Source: an uncultured Bacteroidia bacterium (GTDB lineage Bacteria > Bacteroidota > Bacteroidia > Bacteroidales > F082). From it: a stretch of DNA of 64,000 nt. Position 1 is the first letter of the stretch, and every line of letters starts with the position of its first letter. The stretch covers positions 62,001 through 126,000 of the forward strand of contig CADBGN010000001.1 in the NCBI GenBank assembly GCA_902794155.1. Direction: 5' to 3'. Shown here piece by piece: positions 47,312-55,999 of this stretch. Under the pieces are notes generated by a model that worked only from the letters and a program-made list of their open reading frames with translations, ran no database searches and was not told the origin of the DNA. Position numbers and translations under genes: made by a program.

Positions 47312-48352
47312 ATGAAAATACTCATAACAGGAGGAGCTGGATTTATCGGTTCGTATGTAGCGCAGATGTTAGCCGTGCGAGGAAATGCTGTTGTTGTAGT
47401 GGACAATATTAATGACTATTATGATGTCTGTCTCAAATATGCACGTCTTCGAGAATTACTTGGTGTTGGCGTTGGTGACGAAGAAATGGAATTTGGGAAG
47501 GAACAAAACTCTTCTATATTTCCAAATCTTGTCTTCATTCGTCTTTCTATAGACGATAAAGAATCGTTGGATGCTTTGTTTGTGAAATATGGATTCGATG
47601 TAGTGGTGAACCTTGCTGCACAAGCGGGGGTGCGTTATAGTATTACGCATCCATATGTGTATATGCAGAGTAATTTGGTGGGCTTCCTAAATATATTGGA
47701 GGCTTGTCGGTTTAGTCATGTTCCGAAGTTGGTGTATGCTTCCTCTTCTTCAGTTTATGGGATGAACGAGAAGGTGCCATATAGTGAAGATGACAAGGTG
47801 GATACGCCGGTCTCGCTATATGCCGCCAGTAAGAAGAGCAATGAACTGATGGCGCATAGCTATAGTAAACTTTATGGGATTCAGTGTATCGGGCTTCGCT
47901 TTTTTACGGTATATGGTCCTTGGGGACGACCTGACATGTCACCCATGATTTTTGCCCATGCCATCCTTGATGGTGAGCCCATAAAGGTGTTCAACTATGG
48001 CGATATGCTCCGTGATTTTACCTATATTGACGATATAGTAGAGGGTACGGTCAGGGTGGTCGAGCATGATTTATATGCGGAGAATTGCCCCAATGGAGTC
48101 GCGTATAGAATCTACAATATTGGCAGTGGCCATCCTATTCGACTGATGGATTTTATCGCTGGGTTGGAGAAGGTTTTCGGCAAATCGGCAAGGAAAGAGT
48201 TTTTGCCCATGCAGCCTGGCGATGTTTATCAGACCTATGCCGACACAACATTACTTGAGACTGAAATGGGCTATCATCCCCGATGGTCACTTCATGAAGG
48301 TATTACCGAGTTTGCAAATTGGTATCAGAACGAAAAGAGCCTTTTGGGTTAG
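47312..48352 (+). CDS. UDP-glucuronate 4-epimerase-like NAD-dependent epimerase, copy 1
   Basis: A 346-residue short-chain epimerase with the Rossmann motif ITGGAGFIGSYVA, D in VVVDNINDYYD, LAAQAGVRYSI near 110, catalytic Ser in YASSSSVYG and Tyr-x-x-x-Lys in SLYAASKKSNEL (about 165). The NDYYD and AQAGVRYS words are typical of UDP-glucuronate 4-epimerases that make UDP-galacturonate. A paralogue is at 61748. Its base composition is somewhat AT-richer than the core genes before it, as is usual for this cluster. Confidence 0.88.
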   Translation: MKILITGGAGFIGSYVAQMLAVRGNAVVVVDNINDYYDVCLKYARLRELLGVGVGDEEMEFGKEQNSSIFPNLVFIRLSIDDKESLDALFVKYGFDVVVNLAAQAGVRYSITHPYVYMQSNLVGFLNILEACRFSHVPKLVYASSSSVYGMNEKVPYSEDDKVDTPVSLYAASKKSNELMAHSYSKLYGIQCIGLRFFTVYGPWGRPDMSPMIFAHAILDGEPIKVFNYGDMLRDFTYIDDIVEGTVRVVEHDLYAENCPNGVAYRIYNIGSGHPIRLMDFIAGLEKVFGKSARKEFLPMQPGDVYQTYADTTLLETEMGYHPRWSLHEGITEFANWYQNEKSLLG

Positions 48353-48379
48353 TCACTTTTTTCTTATCTGTTTTTTGAA

Positions 48380-49309
48380 ATGCAAGAATCAAAGAAATTT
48401 GTGGTTTATACTGTAATGGTTGGAGGATATGATGAAATCCTTCAGCCATTGGTCTTGGACGAAAGGTTCGATTATGTGCTTTTCACTGATGTGAAAAGTA
48501 ACGAGCGGTTGGGTGTTTGGGAAATAAGGACTTTTGACTATCATAATGATGATAAAACCCGCGAGTCTCGTTATCCTAAGATGCATCCAGAAGAGTTGCT
48601 ACCGGAATATGAAGCGTCTTTATACATTGATGCAAACGTGCAAATCGCTGATGCCCAACTTTACGAGAAAATCATTTCTTTGAATGCGGAAATGGTGGAT
48701 TGGGCCGGCGTTTCCCCTTATCCAACTGATTTGCAAGATTGCATATATGAACATGCCTACTGGATTCTGGTAAATGAGTTGGATTCTGAAAAGTCTATGT
48801 TGGAAATTTGTCATTTTTTAAGAAAGGAAGGCTATCCGCGCCATAATGGTTTGTTCGAGAATAACGCAATTTTCAGAAAGAATAATGAGAGATGCTATCG
48901 AGCAGATACCTTATGGTGGGATATTTATGATCGGTATTCTCGTCGTGATCAGCTCTCTCTTGGTTACGCTTTGTGGAGAAATCCTGATGTTAGGGTGGAT
49001 TTTTTGTTGCCAAAGGGCGAAAGGGTTTTTAGTTCATCCTTGTTTTGCACAAATACTCATACTCCTGATGGTTTGAAAAGACGGATAGTTAAGCAGAGTA
49101 AAATGGCTCATTTCCGAACCCGGCTTCGAGTTGGGATGCCAGAAAGATTTGATAGTTTTAGGGAACTCCATTTTAAGCTATACGCCTTCCCCGTTCCGAT
49201 AGCCCGTGTTGTTTTGTCTTTTTTGGGGCTGGTTGGCGTTGTGGTTTATGGGCCAAAGTTAAAGTATATTGCTTATAAGCATCGTAAGCTCGGAGTGCTC
49301 GCTACTTAG
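48380..49309 (+). CDS. DUF616-like glycosyltransferase, copy 1
   Basis: A 309-residue protein of the DUF616/TOD1-like glycosyltransferase type: FVVYTVMVGGYDEI at the start, FDYVLFTDV, RYPKMHPEELLPEYEASLYIDANVQI (the last acidic pair is DxD-like) and GLFENNAIFRK plus RRDQLSLGYALWR. The sugar is unknown. A paralogue is at 60817. The last residues (GVLAT) and the stop lie in a scrap of another glycosyltransferase gene, so the original C-terminus may have been changed by recombination. Confidence 0.78.
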   Translation: MQESKKFVVYTVMVGGYDEILQPLVLDERFDYVLFTDVKSNERLGVWEIRTFDYHNDDKTRESRYPKMHPEELLPEYEASLYIDANVQIADAQLYEKIISLNAEMVDWAGVSPYPTDLQDCIYEHAYWILVNELDSEKSMLEICHFLRKEGYPRHNGLFENNAIFRKNNERCYRADTLWWDIYDRYSRRDQLSLGYALWRNPDVRVDFLLPKGERVFSSSLFCTNTHTPDGLKRRIVKQSKMAHFRTRLRVGMPERFDSFRELHFKLYAFPVPIARVVLSFLGLVGVVVYGPKLKYIAYKHRKLGVLAT

Positions 49310-49336
49310 AGCAGCGGCTGGATAGCGTGTTTAACT
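49296..49336 (+). pseudogene. scrap of a GT2 glycosyltransferase gene
   Basis: These bases read RYLEQRLDSVFN in one frame and match RYLKQRLDSVFN of the GT2 gene at 49876 (codons from about 49927). Nothing else of that gene remains. It shows that a glycosyltransferase gene once stood here or that recombination copied a piece. Confidence 0.6.
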
Positions 49337-49363
49337 ATGCTTGTTAATTGATTGGTTTTGTAT

Positions 49364-49729
49364 TATGGAGTTACACCAACCAGAAGTCAGAGTTCTTGCG
49401 TATTATCTTCCCTAGTTTCATCCCATTACAGAGAATGATGTATGGTGGGGAAAAGGCTTTACTGAATGGACCAATGCAGGGAAGGCCAAACCATTTATCC
49501 GGGTCATTATCAACCTCGTGTTCCTGCCGATTTGGGATACTACGATTTAAGAGTGCCAGAAACCCGTGAAGCGCAAGCACAATTGGCACGTGAATATAGT
49601 GTGGATGGATTTGTTTATTGGCATTATTGGTTCGGTAACGGTAAACGGCTTTTGGAACGGCCATTCAACGAGGTACTTGCCAGTGGGAAACTAGACTTTC
49701 AGTTCGCGTTGGCATGGGTGACATTCTGA
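49364..49729 (+). pseudogene. decayed WbsX-family gene (N-terminal part)
   Basis: Three frames together read the N-terminus of a WbsX-type protein (GT99-like/glycoside hydrolase-like): EVRVLAYYLP, then after a frameshift [20 protein letters not shown], then after another [39 protein letters not shown] and FQFALAWVTF followed by a stop at 49727-49729. Two frameshifts and the loss of the rest of the gene make it non-functional. The gap 49730-49875 holds nothing else I can support. Confidence 0.8.
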
Positions 49730-49875
49730 TGCCTGATTGTATTGAAACATATGTGGATTATGTATGCAAACACTCCGATACCATTTGAGATAACAACGAT
49801 TTGTTCAGATGATGCATTATTGTGGAAAATTGTTGTAAGAATTTATAAGTTTTTGTTTTCCATTAAATAGTTAAT

Positions 49876-50805
49876 ATGGGCAATTTGAATCCACTTGTAT
49901 CCGCCATCATACCCAACTACAACCATGCTCGTTATCTTAAGCAGAGGTTGGATAGTGTGTTCAATCAGACGTATCAGAATTTTGAGGTGATTGTCTTGGA
50001 TGATTGCTCAACGGACAATAGCCTGGAGGTTATTAATCGTTATAAAGATAATCCGCATTTGTCGCAAATTGTGGTTAATGAAGCAAATTCAGGCTCTGTG
50101 TTCAAACAATGGGATAAAGGGATAAACCTGGCAAAAGGCGAACTAGTTTGGATCGCGGAGAGTGATGATTATTGTGAGTTGAATTTTTTGAATGAACTTG
50201 TCAAAGCCTTTGCCGAAAAGAAGAATGTCGTTTTGGCTTGTGCTCAATATGTTTTTTTCAATGATGAATATTCGTATAAGATAAAAGAGAGAAAAACGAG
50301 ATGCTATAAAGGTAAAGATTATATATGTAATAGGCTTATCCGGTATTGCGAGATTAGAAATGCGAGCGGTGTGGTTTTCAGTAAAGAAGCCTACTCGAAA
50401 ATCTCAAAGAATTATCTTGCATATTGTAGTGCTGGCGACCTACAGTTTTGGACGGAAATCTTACAATATGGTAATTGTGTGAGAGTTGGAAAGAATTTGG
50501 CATATTTTAGACAGAATTCTTCATCAGTTACAGGGACTAATGCTACGAAAGGGATTGTTTCAAGAGAGGACAAACGAGTATATGATTATGTAACAACAGT
50601 GTATCATTTGACGACTTGGCAAAACTATATGGTCCACCTGCGTAAGGCCAGGCAGTATCAGACTCATCCGTATGATAGCGAAGACATACGTGATGAGATA
50701 TTACAGCTATGGGGTTTAAATAAGGGTGAAGGCTTTTCGTTGTTGGATGTTTTTTTAATATGGCTTTCAGGTTTATTGGAGCGGCATTTTGGAGTACTAA
50801 TTTAA
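49876..50805 (+). CDS. GT2 glycosyltransferase
   Basis: A 309-residue family 2 glycosyltransferase (GT-A fold): VSAIIPNYNHARYLKQRLDS at the start, EVIVLDDCSTDNS (UDP-binding), GELVWIAESDDYCE (DxD-like metal site) near 95 and a catalytic-region W near 180 (DLQFWTEILQYG). It adds one sugar of the repeat unit on the cytoplasmic face. Donor and acceptor are not predictable. The next gene starts in or just after its end. Confidence 0.88.
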   Translation: MGNLNPLVSAIIPNYNHARYLKQRLDSVFNQTYQNFEVIVLDDCSTDNSLEVINRYKDNPHLSQIVVNEANSGSVFKQWDKGINLAKGELVWIAESDDYCELNFLNELVKAFAEKKNVVLACAQYVFFNDEYSYKIKERKTRCYKGKDYICNRLIRYCEIRNASGVVFSKEAYSKISKNYLAYCSAGDLQFWTEILQYGNCVRVGKNLAYFRQNSSSVTGTNATKGIVSREDKRVYDYVTTVYHLTTWQNYMVHLRKARQYQTHPYDSEDIRDEILQLWGLNKGEGFSLLDVFLIWLSGLLERHFGVLI

Positions 50806-50816
50806 GGATAAAAGGC

Positions 50817-51842
50817 GTGCTTAAACTTACCTATATCATTCCTGTATATAATTCAGTTGATTGTGTTATTGTTTGTCTTGAGGGCATTTACTCTCTTCCA
50901 TTCAATGAAAATGGTTTTGAGGTGATTGTAGTAGACGATTGTTCAACAGATAATACGTTGGATGCTCTTAATGACTATGCTTCCAAACATTCCAATATGG
51001 TTGTGTTGCATCAGGAAGTCAATCAAAGGCAAGGCGCGGCAAGAAACAGGGGCATTGATGTCGCTAAAGGGGAATACATTGCCTTTTGTGACGCTGATGA
51101 TACGATTGTTGCTAATGGTGTGATGAATGCTTTGAGGGCGGTTTCGGAGACTAAGGCGGATATTTGTTATTTTGATTTTGAGTATGAGACATCGGATGGA
51201 GCATGGCGATTATTTGAAATGCCTAAAGAAACGCGTAATAAGATACTCACCGCCTCAGATTATCTAAACATTTATTACACATGCTATTATAATGCACCTT
51301 GGCGTAATCTATATAGGACTGATTTCTTACGCAAAACTGGTGTTCGTTTTGTTGAAGGTGTTCGATGGGAGGATTGTGATTGGACGGTGAAAGTATACGC
51401 TCAAGCAAAGACTATCCAGTTTGTTGAAGGAGTGGGGTATAGGTATGCTTTCAATGAGAAGTCGGTTTCGAAACAGAGGTCTGTCAAGGCCATGTCGGAA
51501 AGGGTCTATGCGGGGTTGCGTCTTATTAAGTTAGGGGATGAGGTTAGGGAGCAAATGCCTTCCTTGTCCAAAACCATAAGCGATGAAGGGAAGAATTATT
51601 ATGTGGACGATACGATTAGACTGCGAAATCTGACGAAATATTCATCAAAACAATGTGCAGAATTGGTTGAGAACATAGGAGAAGATCATCTAAATGCTTT
51701 GGCTCATTATTCATGGCCAGCATGGGATTCTTTTTTTATTAACCATAGGCATTTGTCTAGTTTTTTTCTCCTATTTGCATGCCCAATGGCGGGAGCTGGT
51801 AGAAAATTAGTTAATACTTTAAGAGTTAGCCGTAAAAAATGA
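50817..51842 (+). CDS. GT2 glycosyltransferase
   Basis: A 341-residue GT2 enzyme: LTYIIPVYNSVDCVIVCLEG, FEVIVVDDCSTDNTLDAL, RNRGIDVAKGEYIAFCDADD (DxD at about 92) and EGVRWEDCDWTVK near 182. GTG 50817 is preferred because an AAGGAT ribosome site precedes it and the family begins at LTYIIPVYN. The longer frame from 50760 would overlap the previous gene by 46 bases. A hydrophobic C-terminal stretch (FFLLFACPMAGAG) may touch the membrane. Confidence 0.85.
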   Translation: MLKLTYIIPVYNSVDCVIVCLEGIYSLPFNENGFEVIVVDDCSTDNTLDALNDYASKHSNMVVLHQEVNQRQGAARNRGIDVAKGEYIAFCDADDTIVANGVMNALRAVSETKADICYFDFEYETSDGAWRLFEMPKETRNKILTASDYLNIYYTCYYNAPWRNLYRTDFLRKTGVRFVEGVRWEDCDWTVKVYAQAKTIQFVEGVGYRYAFNEKSVSKQRSVKAMSERVYAGLRLIKLGDEVREQMPSLSKTISDEGKNYYVDDTIRLRNLTKYSSKQCAELVENIGEDHLNALAHYSWPAWDSFFINHRHLSSFFLLFACPMAGAGRKLVNTLRVSRKK

Positions 51843-52609
51843 TCCCCAAAACCATCCATTACTGTTGGTTCGGTCGTGGTAAGCTGTCGCCCGAGATAGA
51901 GATGTGTATAGCATCGTGGCGAAAGCATTGCCCTGATTTTGAAATCAAGGAGTGGAACGAGGACAATTCGCCGATGTTTACACCGTGGATTCGTGATGCC
52001 TACAAGCACCGAAAGTATGCTTTCGTGGCGGATTACATGCGGTTTTATGCGCTTTATCATGAAGGTGGTGTCTATATGGACACGGATATGCTACTTGTGC
52101 ACCCAATCGATGGTTTCTTGCAAGATGGACTGTTTCTCGGCAGGGAGGATGCTTTTAATGCATCAATGGGAATTATTGGTTCTGAAAAGGGTAGTGCTTT
52201 TTGCAAAATGTGTCTTGACTACTACGATAACACTAAATTTGATGTTGTCAGCCCGCCTATCATCACACGGTTCATTACACCCCAGCTTTTCCAATATGGC
52301 TTTACCGAAGAGGACACGACGCAACGTTTGGCAAATGGATTGACCGTATATCAATCATCGTATTTTTATCCGATTCATTATTCGCAAGAATTTGCATTTG
52401 AGGATGTGATGCAGTATGCTAAACCTGATACGTATGGTATCCATCTCTGGAACAAGTCATGGACGGATGAGCTTCAATTGTTGTCAGTGGGCCAATATAG
52501 GAAAGGATTTGAATTGGCATGGAATCATATTAGGAGAACGCCAAACCTGCCTTTGAGATATTATAAAAAAATGGTAAAATACTTTGTTTATTGGATAATT
52601 AGGAAATAA
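51839..52609 (+). CDS. GT32 glycosyltransferase (capsular polysaccharide synthesis type)
   Basis: A 256-residue protein starting MIPKTIHYCWFGRGKLSPE, the mark of the GT32/OCH1-like group. The DxD site is in GGVYMDTDMLLVHPID (about 80), preceded by AFVADYMRFYALYHEGG. It typically transfers mannose, galactose or glucose. Overlaps the previous stop (ATGA). Confidence 0.9.
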   Translation: MIPKTIHYCWFGRGKLSPEIEMCIASWRKHCPDFEIKEWNEDNSPMFTPWIRDAYKHRKYAFVADYMRFYALYHEGGVYMDTDMLLVHPIDGFLQDGLFLGREDAFNASMGIIGSEKGSAFCKMCLDYYDNTKFDVVSPPIITRFITPQLFQYGFTEEDTTQRLANGLTVYQSSYFYPIHYSQEFAFEDVMQYAKPDTYGIHLWNKSWTDELQLLSVGQYRKGFELAWNHIRRTPNLPLRYYKKMVKYFVYWIIRK

Positions 52610-52611
52610 GC

Positions 52612-53601
52612 ATGAGTTTACCTCTCCAAATTGTCATGACCCCTGTCCGTAATGAAGGGTGGGTGCTGCGCGCTTTTCTGGAAGCCACTTCTTTATGGGC
52701 TGATTATATCATCATCGCCGATCAGATGTCGACTGATGGAAGCCGCGAGATTGCCAGGGAATATCCCAAGGTGATTTTGATTGACAACAAAAATCCTGAG
52801 TTCAACGAGGCTGAGCGACAGAGTATGTTGGTGGCTAAAGCACGTGAGGTGGCAGCAGGCCGTGACACATTGCTATGGGGTTTGGATGCCGATGAAGTGC
52901 TGGCGGCCAATACTTTCGAGACGGATGATTGGAAGCACATTCTGAATTCTAAACCTGGCGATGTGTTTTGGTTCAAATGGGCGGAGATTTGCCCGAACCA
53001 AAAAGAGTATTGGCTTTCGCCAACCACCTATTATCCTTGGCTCTTCCATGACGATGGCAAGGAACCACACGGCAACTATGTCCGAAATATGCATTCCATG
53101 CGCATCCCGTATCCGATTGAAGAAAAGCAGATGTATTATGTGGACGATTTCAGGGTTCTGCATTTGGCCTATTTGAATGAGCACAGGGTGGCTTCCAAGC
53201 GACGTTTTTATCAGTTTGTAGATTGGGAGATGAATCATCGTTCGCCTATTGTATTGAGTAGAAGTTATACTCAAACAAAAAAGGGCGAGCTAGTTATTCC
53301 TTTGCCTGATTCATTCTTGTACAAGAAAGGCAATTGTGGTTCTGACCTACTAGGGTTAGTGGATACAGAAGTGGCCAAATGCTATATGGATGAGTATATT
53401 ATAGAACGTTTCTCGCGTCATTCGATGAAGGAGTTGCGGAAACTTGACATTTGGGACGATGTGTTTCTCAAAACCTATCACTTGGACGATCCGCAGATTA
53501 TGATAGACCATCATGTCCATTCATATTTGAGGAATACCGCAATGAAGAAAGATGGTATAGTGATTCGTATTTTAGATAAAGTGCTTAAAAAACTATATTG
53601 A
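52612..53601 (+). CDS. GT2-like glycosyltransferase
   Basis: A 329-residue protein with a GT-A start (QIVMTPVRNEGWVLRAFLEAT), IIIADQMSTDGSREIA in the nucleotide-binding position and a DxD-type site LLWGLDADEVL (about 89). The middle part (FWFKWAEICPNQKEYW, WLFHDDGKEP) is of a less common subfamily found in polysaccharide clusters. It begins 2 bases after the GT32 stop. The donor is unknown. Confidence 0.8.
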   Translation: MSLPLQIVMTPVRNEGWVLRAFLEATSLWADYIIIADQMSTDGSREIAREYPKVILIDNKNPEFNEAERQSMLVAKAREVAAGRDTLLWGLDADEVLAANTFETDDWKHILNSKPGDVFWFKWAEICPNQKEYWLSPTTYYPWLFHDDGKEPHGNYVRNMHSMRIPYPIEEKQMYYVDDFRVLHLAYLNEHRVASKRRFYQFVDWEMNHRSPIVLSRSYTQTKKGELVIPLPDSFLYKKGNCGSDLLGLVDTEVAKCYMDEYIIERFSRHSMKELRKLDIWDDVFLKTYHLDDPQIMIDHHVHSYLRNTAMKKDGIVIRILDKVLKKLY

Positions 53602-53603
53602 GT

Positions 53604-54890
53604 ATGCCAACAGCAATAGAATTCAATAATATAAGTAAACTATACCGCTTGGGTTTGGTGTCGAGCGGGACATTGAGCCACGACCTTGAAAGATGGTGGA
53701 AAATGAATATCTTGGGCAAAGAAGACCCCTTCCTCAAGGTGGGTTCGGTGAACGACCGTTCCAAGGCGGCCGATAGCGACTATGTTTGGGCCTTAAAGGA
53801 TATTGACTTCAAGGTGGAACAGGGCGATGTGGTGGGCATCATTGGCAAGAATGGAGCGGGAAAGAGCACACTTTTGAAACTCCTTTCCAAAGTGACGGGT
53901 CCGACTACGGGTACAATCAAGGCCAGAGGCCGTATTGCTAGTTTGCTTGAGGTGGGTACAGGTTTCCATTCAGAGTTGACAGGTCGTGAAAACATTTATA
54001 TGAATGGCACTATCTTGGGTATGACCAAGAAGGAGATAGACAGTAAAATAGATGAAATTGTGGATTTCTCGGGGTGTGAGCGCTATATCGACACCCCTGT
54101 GAAACGTTACAGTTCTGGCATGACCGTGCGTCTTGGTTTCGCCGTGGCCGCTCATCTCGACCCTGAGATTTTGGTGGTTGATGAGGTCCTGGCGGTGGGT
54201 GATGCCGAATTTCAAAAAAAAGCCATTGGAAAGATGCAAGATGTGAGCAAGGGAGAGGGACGGACGGTGTTGTTTGTGAGTCATAACATGACGAGCATCA
54301 AGGCCCTTTGTAAACGAGGGATAATTTTGAAAAACGGAATGTTGGTAGATGACGGCGATGTGGATACTGTTGTGACGCACTATTTGCGAGGGGATAATGT
54401 CGCTGAAAACTATAAGATTTGGGATACTCCCGAAATTAAAGGAAAAGGATTTGAACTGCTCGAGATCGGCGTGAGAAAGAAAGGAGGAGGCTATTCTGAC
54501 GTGATGAGGATGGACCATGAGTTGGAACTTGTTATGCGTTATAGGTTGACGAGGCCGATGAATTCGTTTTGGATTACTTTGCACATGAAGAACGAGCAAG
54601 GCAATAAGATATTCTCCTTCTCAGGAGGTTCGCGTTGCTATGATAAGTATCACGAAGCAGGTGAATATTTGCAGACATGCATAATACCAGCTGGTTTCTT
54701 GAATTGGGGAAACTATGCCATTGATTTCATGGCATTCAACCAAATCAATAACATAGATTTGTTGGTTGAAGATAATGATATTATTTCATTTACTTTGGCT
54801 AACCGACAAGTGGCGATTGGTGGTTATATGGGCAAAGAACCGGGAGATATTACTCCAAAGTTCGATTTCGTTGAGGAAAAATTGAAATGA
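53604..54890 (+). CDS. wzt: polysaccharide ABC transporter ATPase, Wzt-like, with substrate-binding tail
   Basis: A 428-residue ATPase with Walker A GIIGKNGAGKSTLLKLL, Q-loop region, signature VKRYSSGMTVRLGFAVAAHL, Walker B EILVVDEVLAVGD and H-loop LFVSHNMTS. The last 170 residues form a Wzt-type C-terminal beta-sandwich (ELVMRYRLTRPMNSFWITLHM ... GFLNWGNYAIDFMAF), which in O-antigen exporters binds the finished chain's end sugar. It pairs with the permease at 46317. ATG 53604 is preferred over TTG 53598, which overlaps the previous stop. Confidence 0.92.
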   Translation: MPTAIEFNNISKLYRLGLVSSGTLSHDLERWWKMNILGKEDPFLKVGSVNDRSKAADSDYVWALKDIDFKVEQGDVVGIIGKNGAGKSTLLKLLSKVTGPTTGTIKARGRIASLLEVGTGFHSELTGRENIYMNGTILGMTKKEIDSKIDEIVDFSGCERYIDTPVKRYSSGMTVRLGFAVAAHLDPEILVVDEVLAVGDAEFQKKAIGKMQDVSKGEGRTVLFVSHNMTSIKALCKRGIILKNGMLVDDGDVDTVVTHYLRGDNVAENYKIWDTPEIKGKGFELLEIGVRKKGGGYSDVMRMDHELELVMRYRLTRPMNSFWITLHMKNEQGNKIFSFSGGSRCYDKYHEAGEYLQTCIIPAGFLNWGNYAIDFMAFNQINNIDLLVEDNDIISFTLANRQVAIGGYMGKEPGDITPKFDFVEEKLK

Positions 54891-55999
54891 ATAATCCAGA
54901 CAATATTACGGTTACCCAACCTTTGCTTCCCGACCTGGATGAATTCCATGCGATCTTGAGTGATATATGGGATAGCAAATGGGTGACCAACAACGGGCGG
55001 TTCCATAAGCGTCTGGAAGATGCGTTGTGCGAATACCTACAGGTGCCGTACATCAGTTTGTTCACCAATGGAACTTTGCCTTTGCTGACAGCATTGCAGG
55101 CGCTCCGCATTTCTGGTGAGGTGATTACGACACCATATAGTTTTGTTGCTACCACTCACGCCATTTGGTGGAATGGTTGCAGGCCTGTTTTTGTGGACAT
55201 CGATCCGTCGAATTGCGGTATGGATCCAGAAAAGATTGAGGCAGCCATCACGCCAAGCACAACGGCCATCATGCCAGTGCACTGCTATGGCAAGCCATGC
55301 AATACGGAACGTATTCAAGCTATAGCCGACAAATTTGGCCTTAAAGTGATTTACGATGCAGCCCATGCTTTCGGCGTGGAGGTGAACGGCGAATCCGTCC
55401 TAAAACAAGGAGAAATGTCGACATTGAGTTTTCATGCCACCAAGGTCTATAATACCTTGGAAGGAGGTGCCTTAGTCGTCAAGGATGCGGAGACCAAACA
55501 ACGCATTGATTATTTGAAGAACTTCGGTTTTGCTGGGGAAACGGAGGTGGTTGCCCCCGGCATCAATAGCAAGATGGACGAGGTGCGTGCCGCATACGGT
55601 TTGCTGAATCTGAGGCAAGTGGACGAAGCCATAGAGAAACGTCATCAGGTGGCCATCAAATACCGTGAGGCTTTAAGAAACGTGAAAGGTATCCGCTTCT
55701 TCAACGACATGCCAGGTGTGCGTCATAACTATAGTTATTTCCCCATCTTCATCAATGCGGAGGAGTATGGCATGACACGGGACGAACTCTACTTCAAGAT
55801 GAAGGGGCAAGGCGTTCTAGGAAGAAGGTATTTCTATCCGCTTATCAGCACTTTCAGTACCTATCGTGGTTTGCCGAGTGCCGCTCCCGAGAATCTACCT
55901 GTGGCGACGCGTATTGCAAACGAGGTGATTTGTCTACCAATGCATCACGATTTGAGTGAAGAGGATTTGGCTAGGATATTGGGTTTAATTGTAAGATAA
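54887..55999 (+). CDS. DegT/DnrJ/EryC1 nucleotide-sugar aminotransferase
   Basis: A 370-residue PLP aminotransferase: ITVTQPLLPDLDEF at the start, FTNGTLPLLTALQAL (about 59), TPYSFVATTHAIWW (about 83), YDAAHAFGV (about 158) and the PLP lysine in SFHATKVYNTLEGGA (about 183). The pattern is that of enzymes making amino-deoxy sugars (FdtB/VioA-like), such as 3- or 4-amino-6-deoxyhexoses. It overlaps the ATPase stop by 4 bases and the ATP-grasp start by 1 base, so it is part of a compact sugar-modifying cassette. Confidence 0.9.
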   Translation: MNNPDNITVTQPLLPDLDEFHAILSDIWDSKWVTNNGRFHKRLEDALCEYLQVPYISLFTNGTLPLLTALQALRISGEVITTPYSFVATTHAIWWNGCRPVFVDIDPSNCGMDPEKIEAAITPSTTAIMPVHCYGKPCNTERIQAIADKFGLKVIYDAAHAFGVEVNGESVLKQGEMSTLSFHATKVYNTLEGGALVVKDAETKQRIDYLKNFGFAGETEVVAPGINSKMDEVRAAYGLLNLRQVDEAIEKRHQVAIKYREALRNVKGIRFFNDMPGVRHNYSYFPIFINAEEYGMTRDELYFKMKGQGVLGRRYFYPLISTFSTYRGLPSAAPENLPVATRIANEVICLPMHHDLSEEDLARILGLIVR

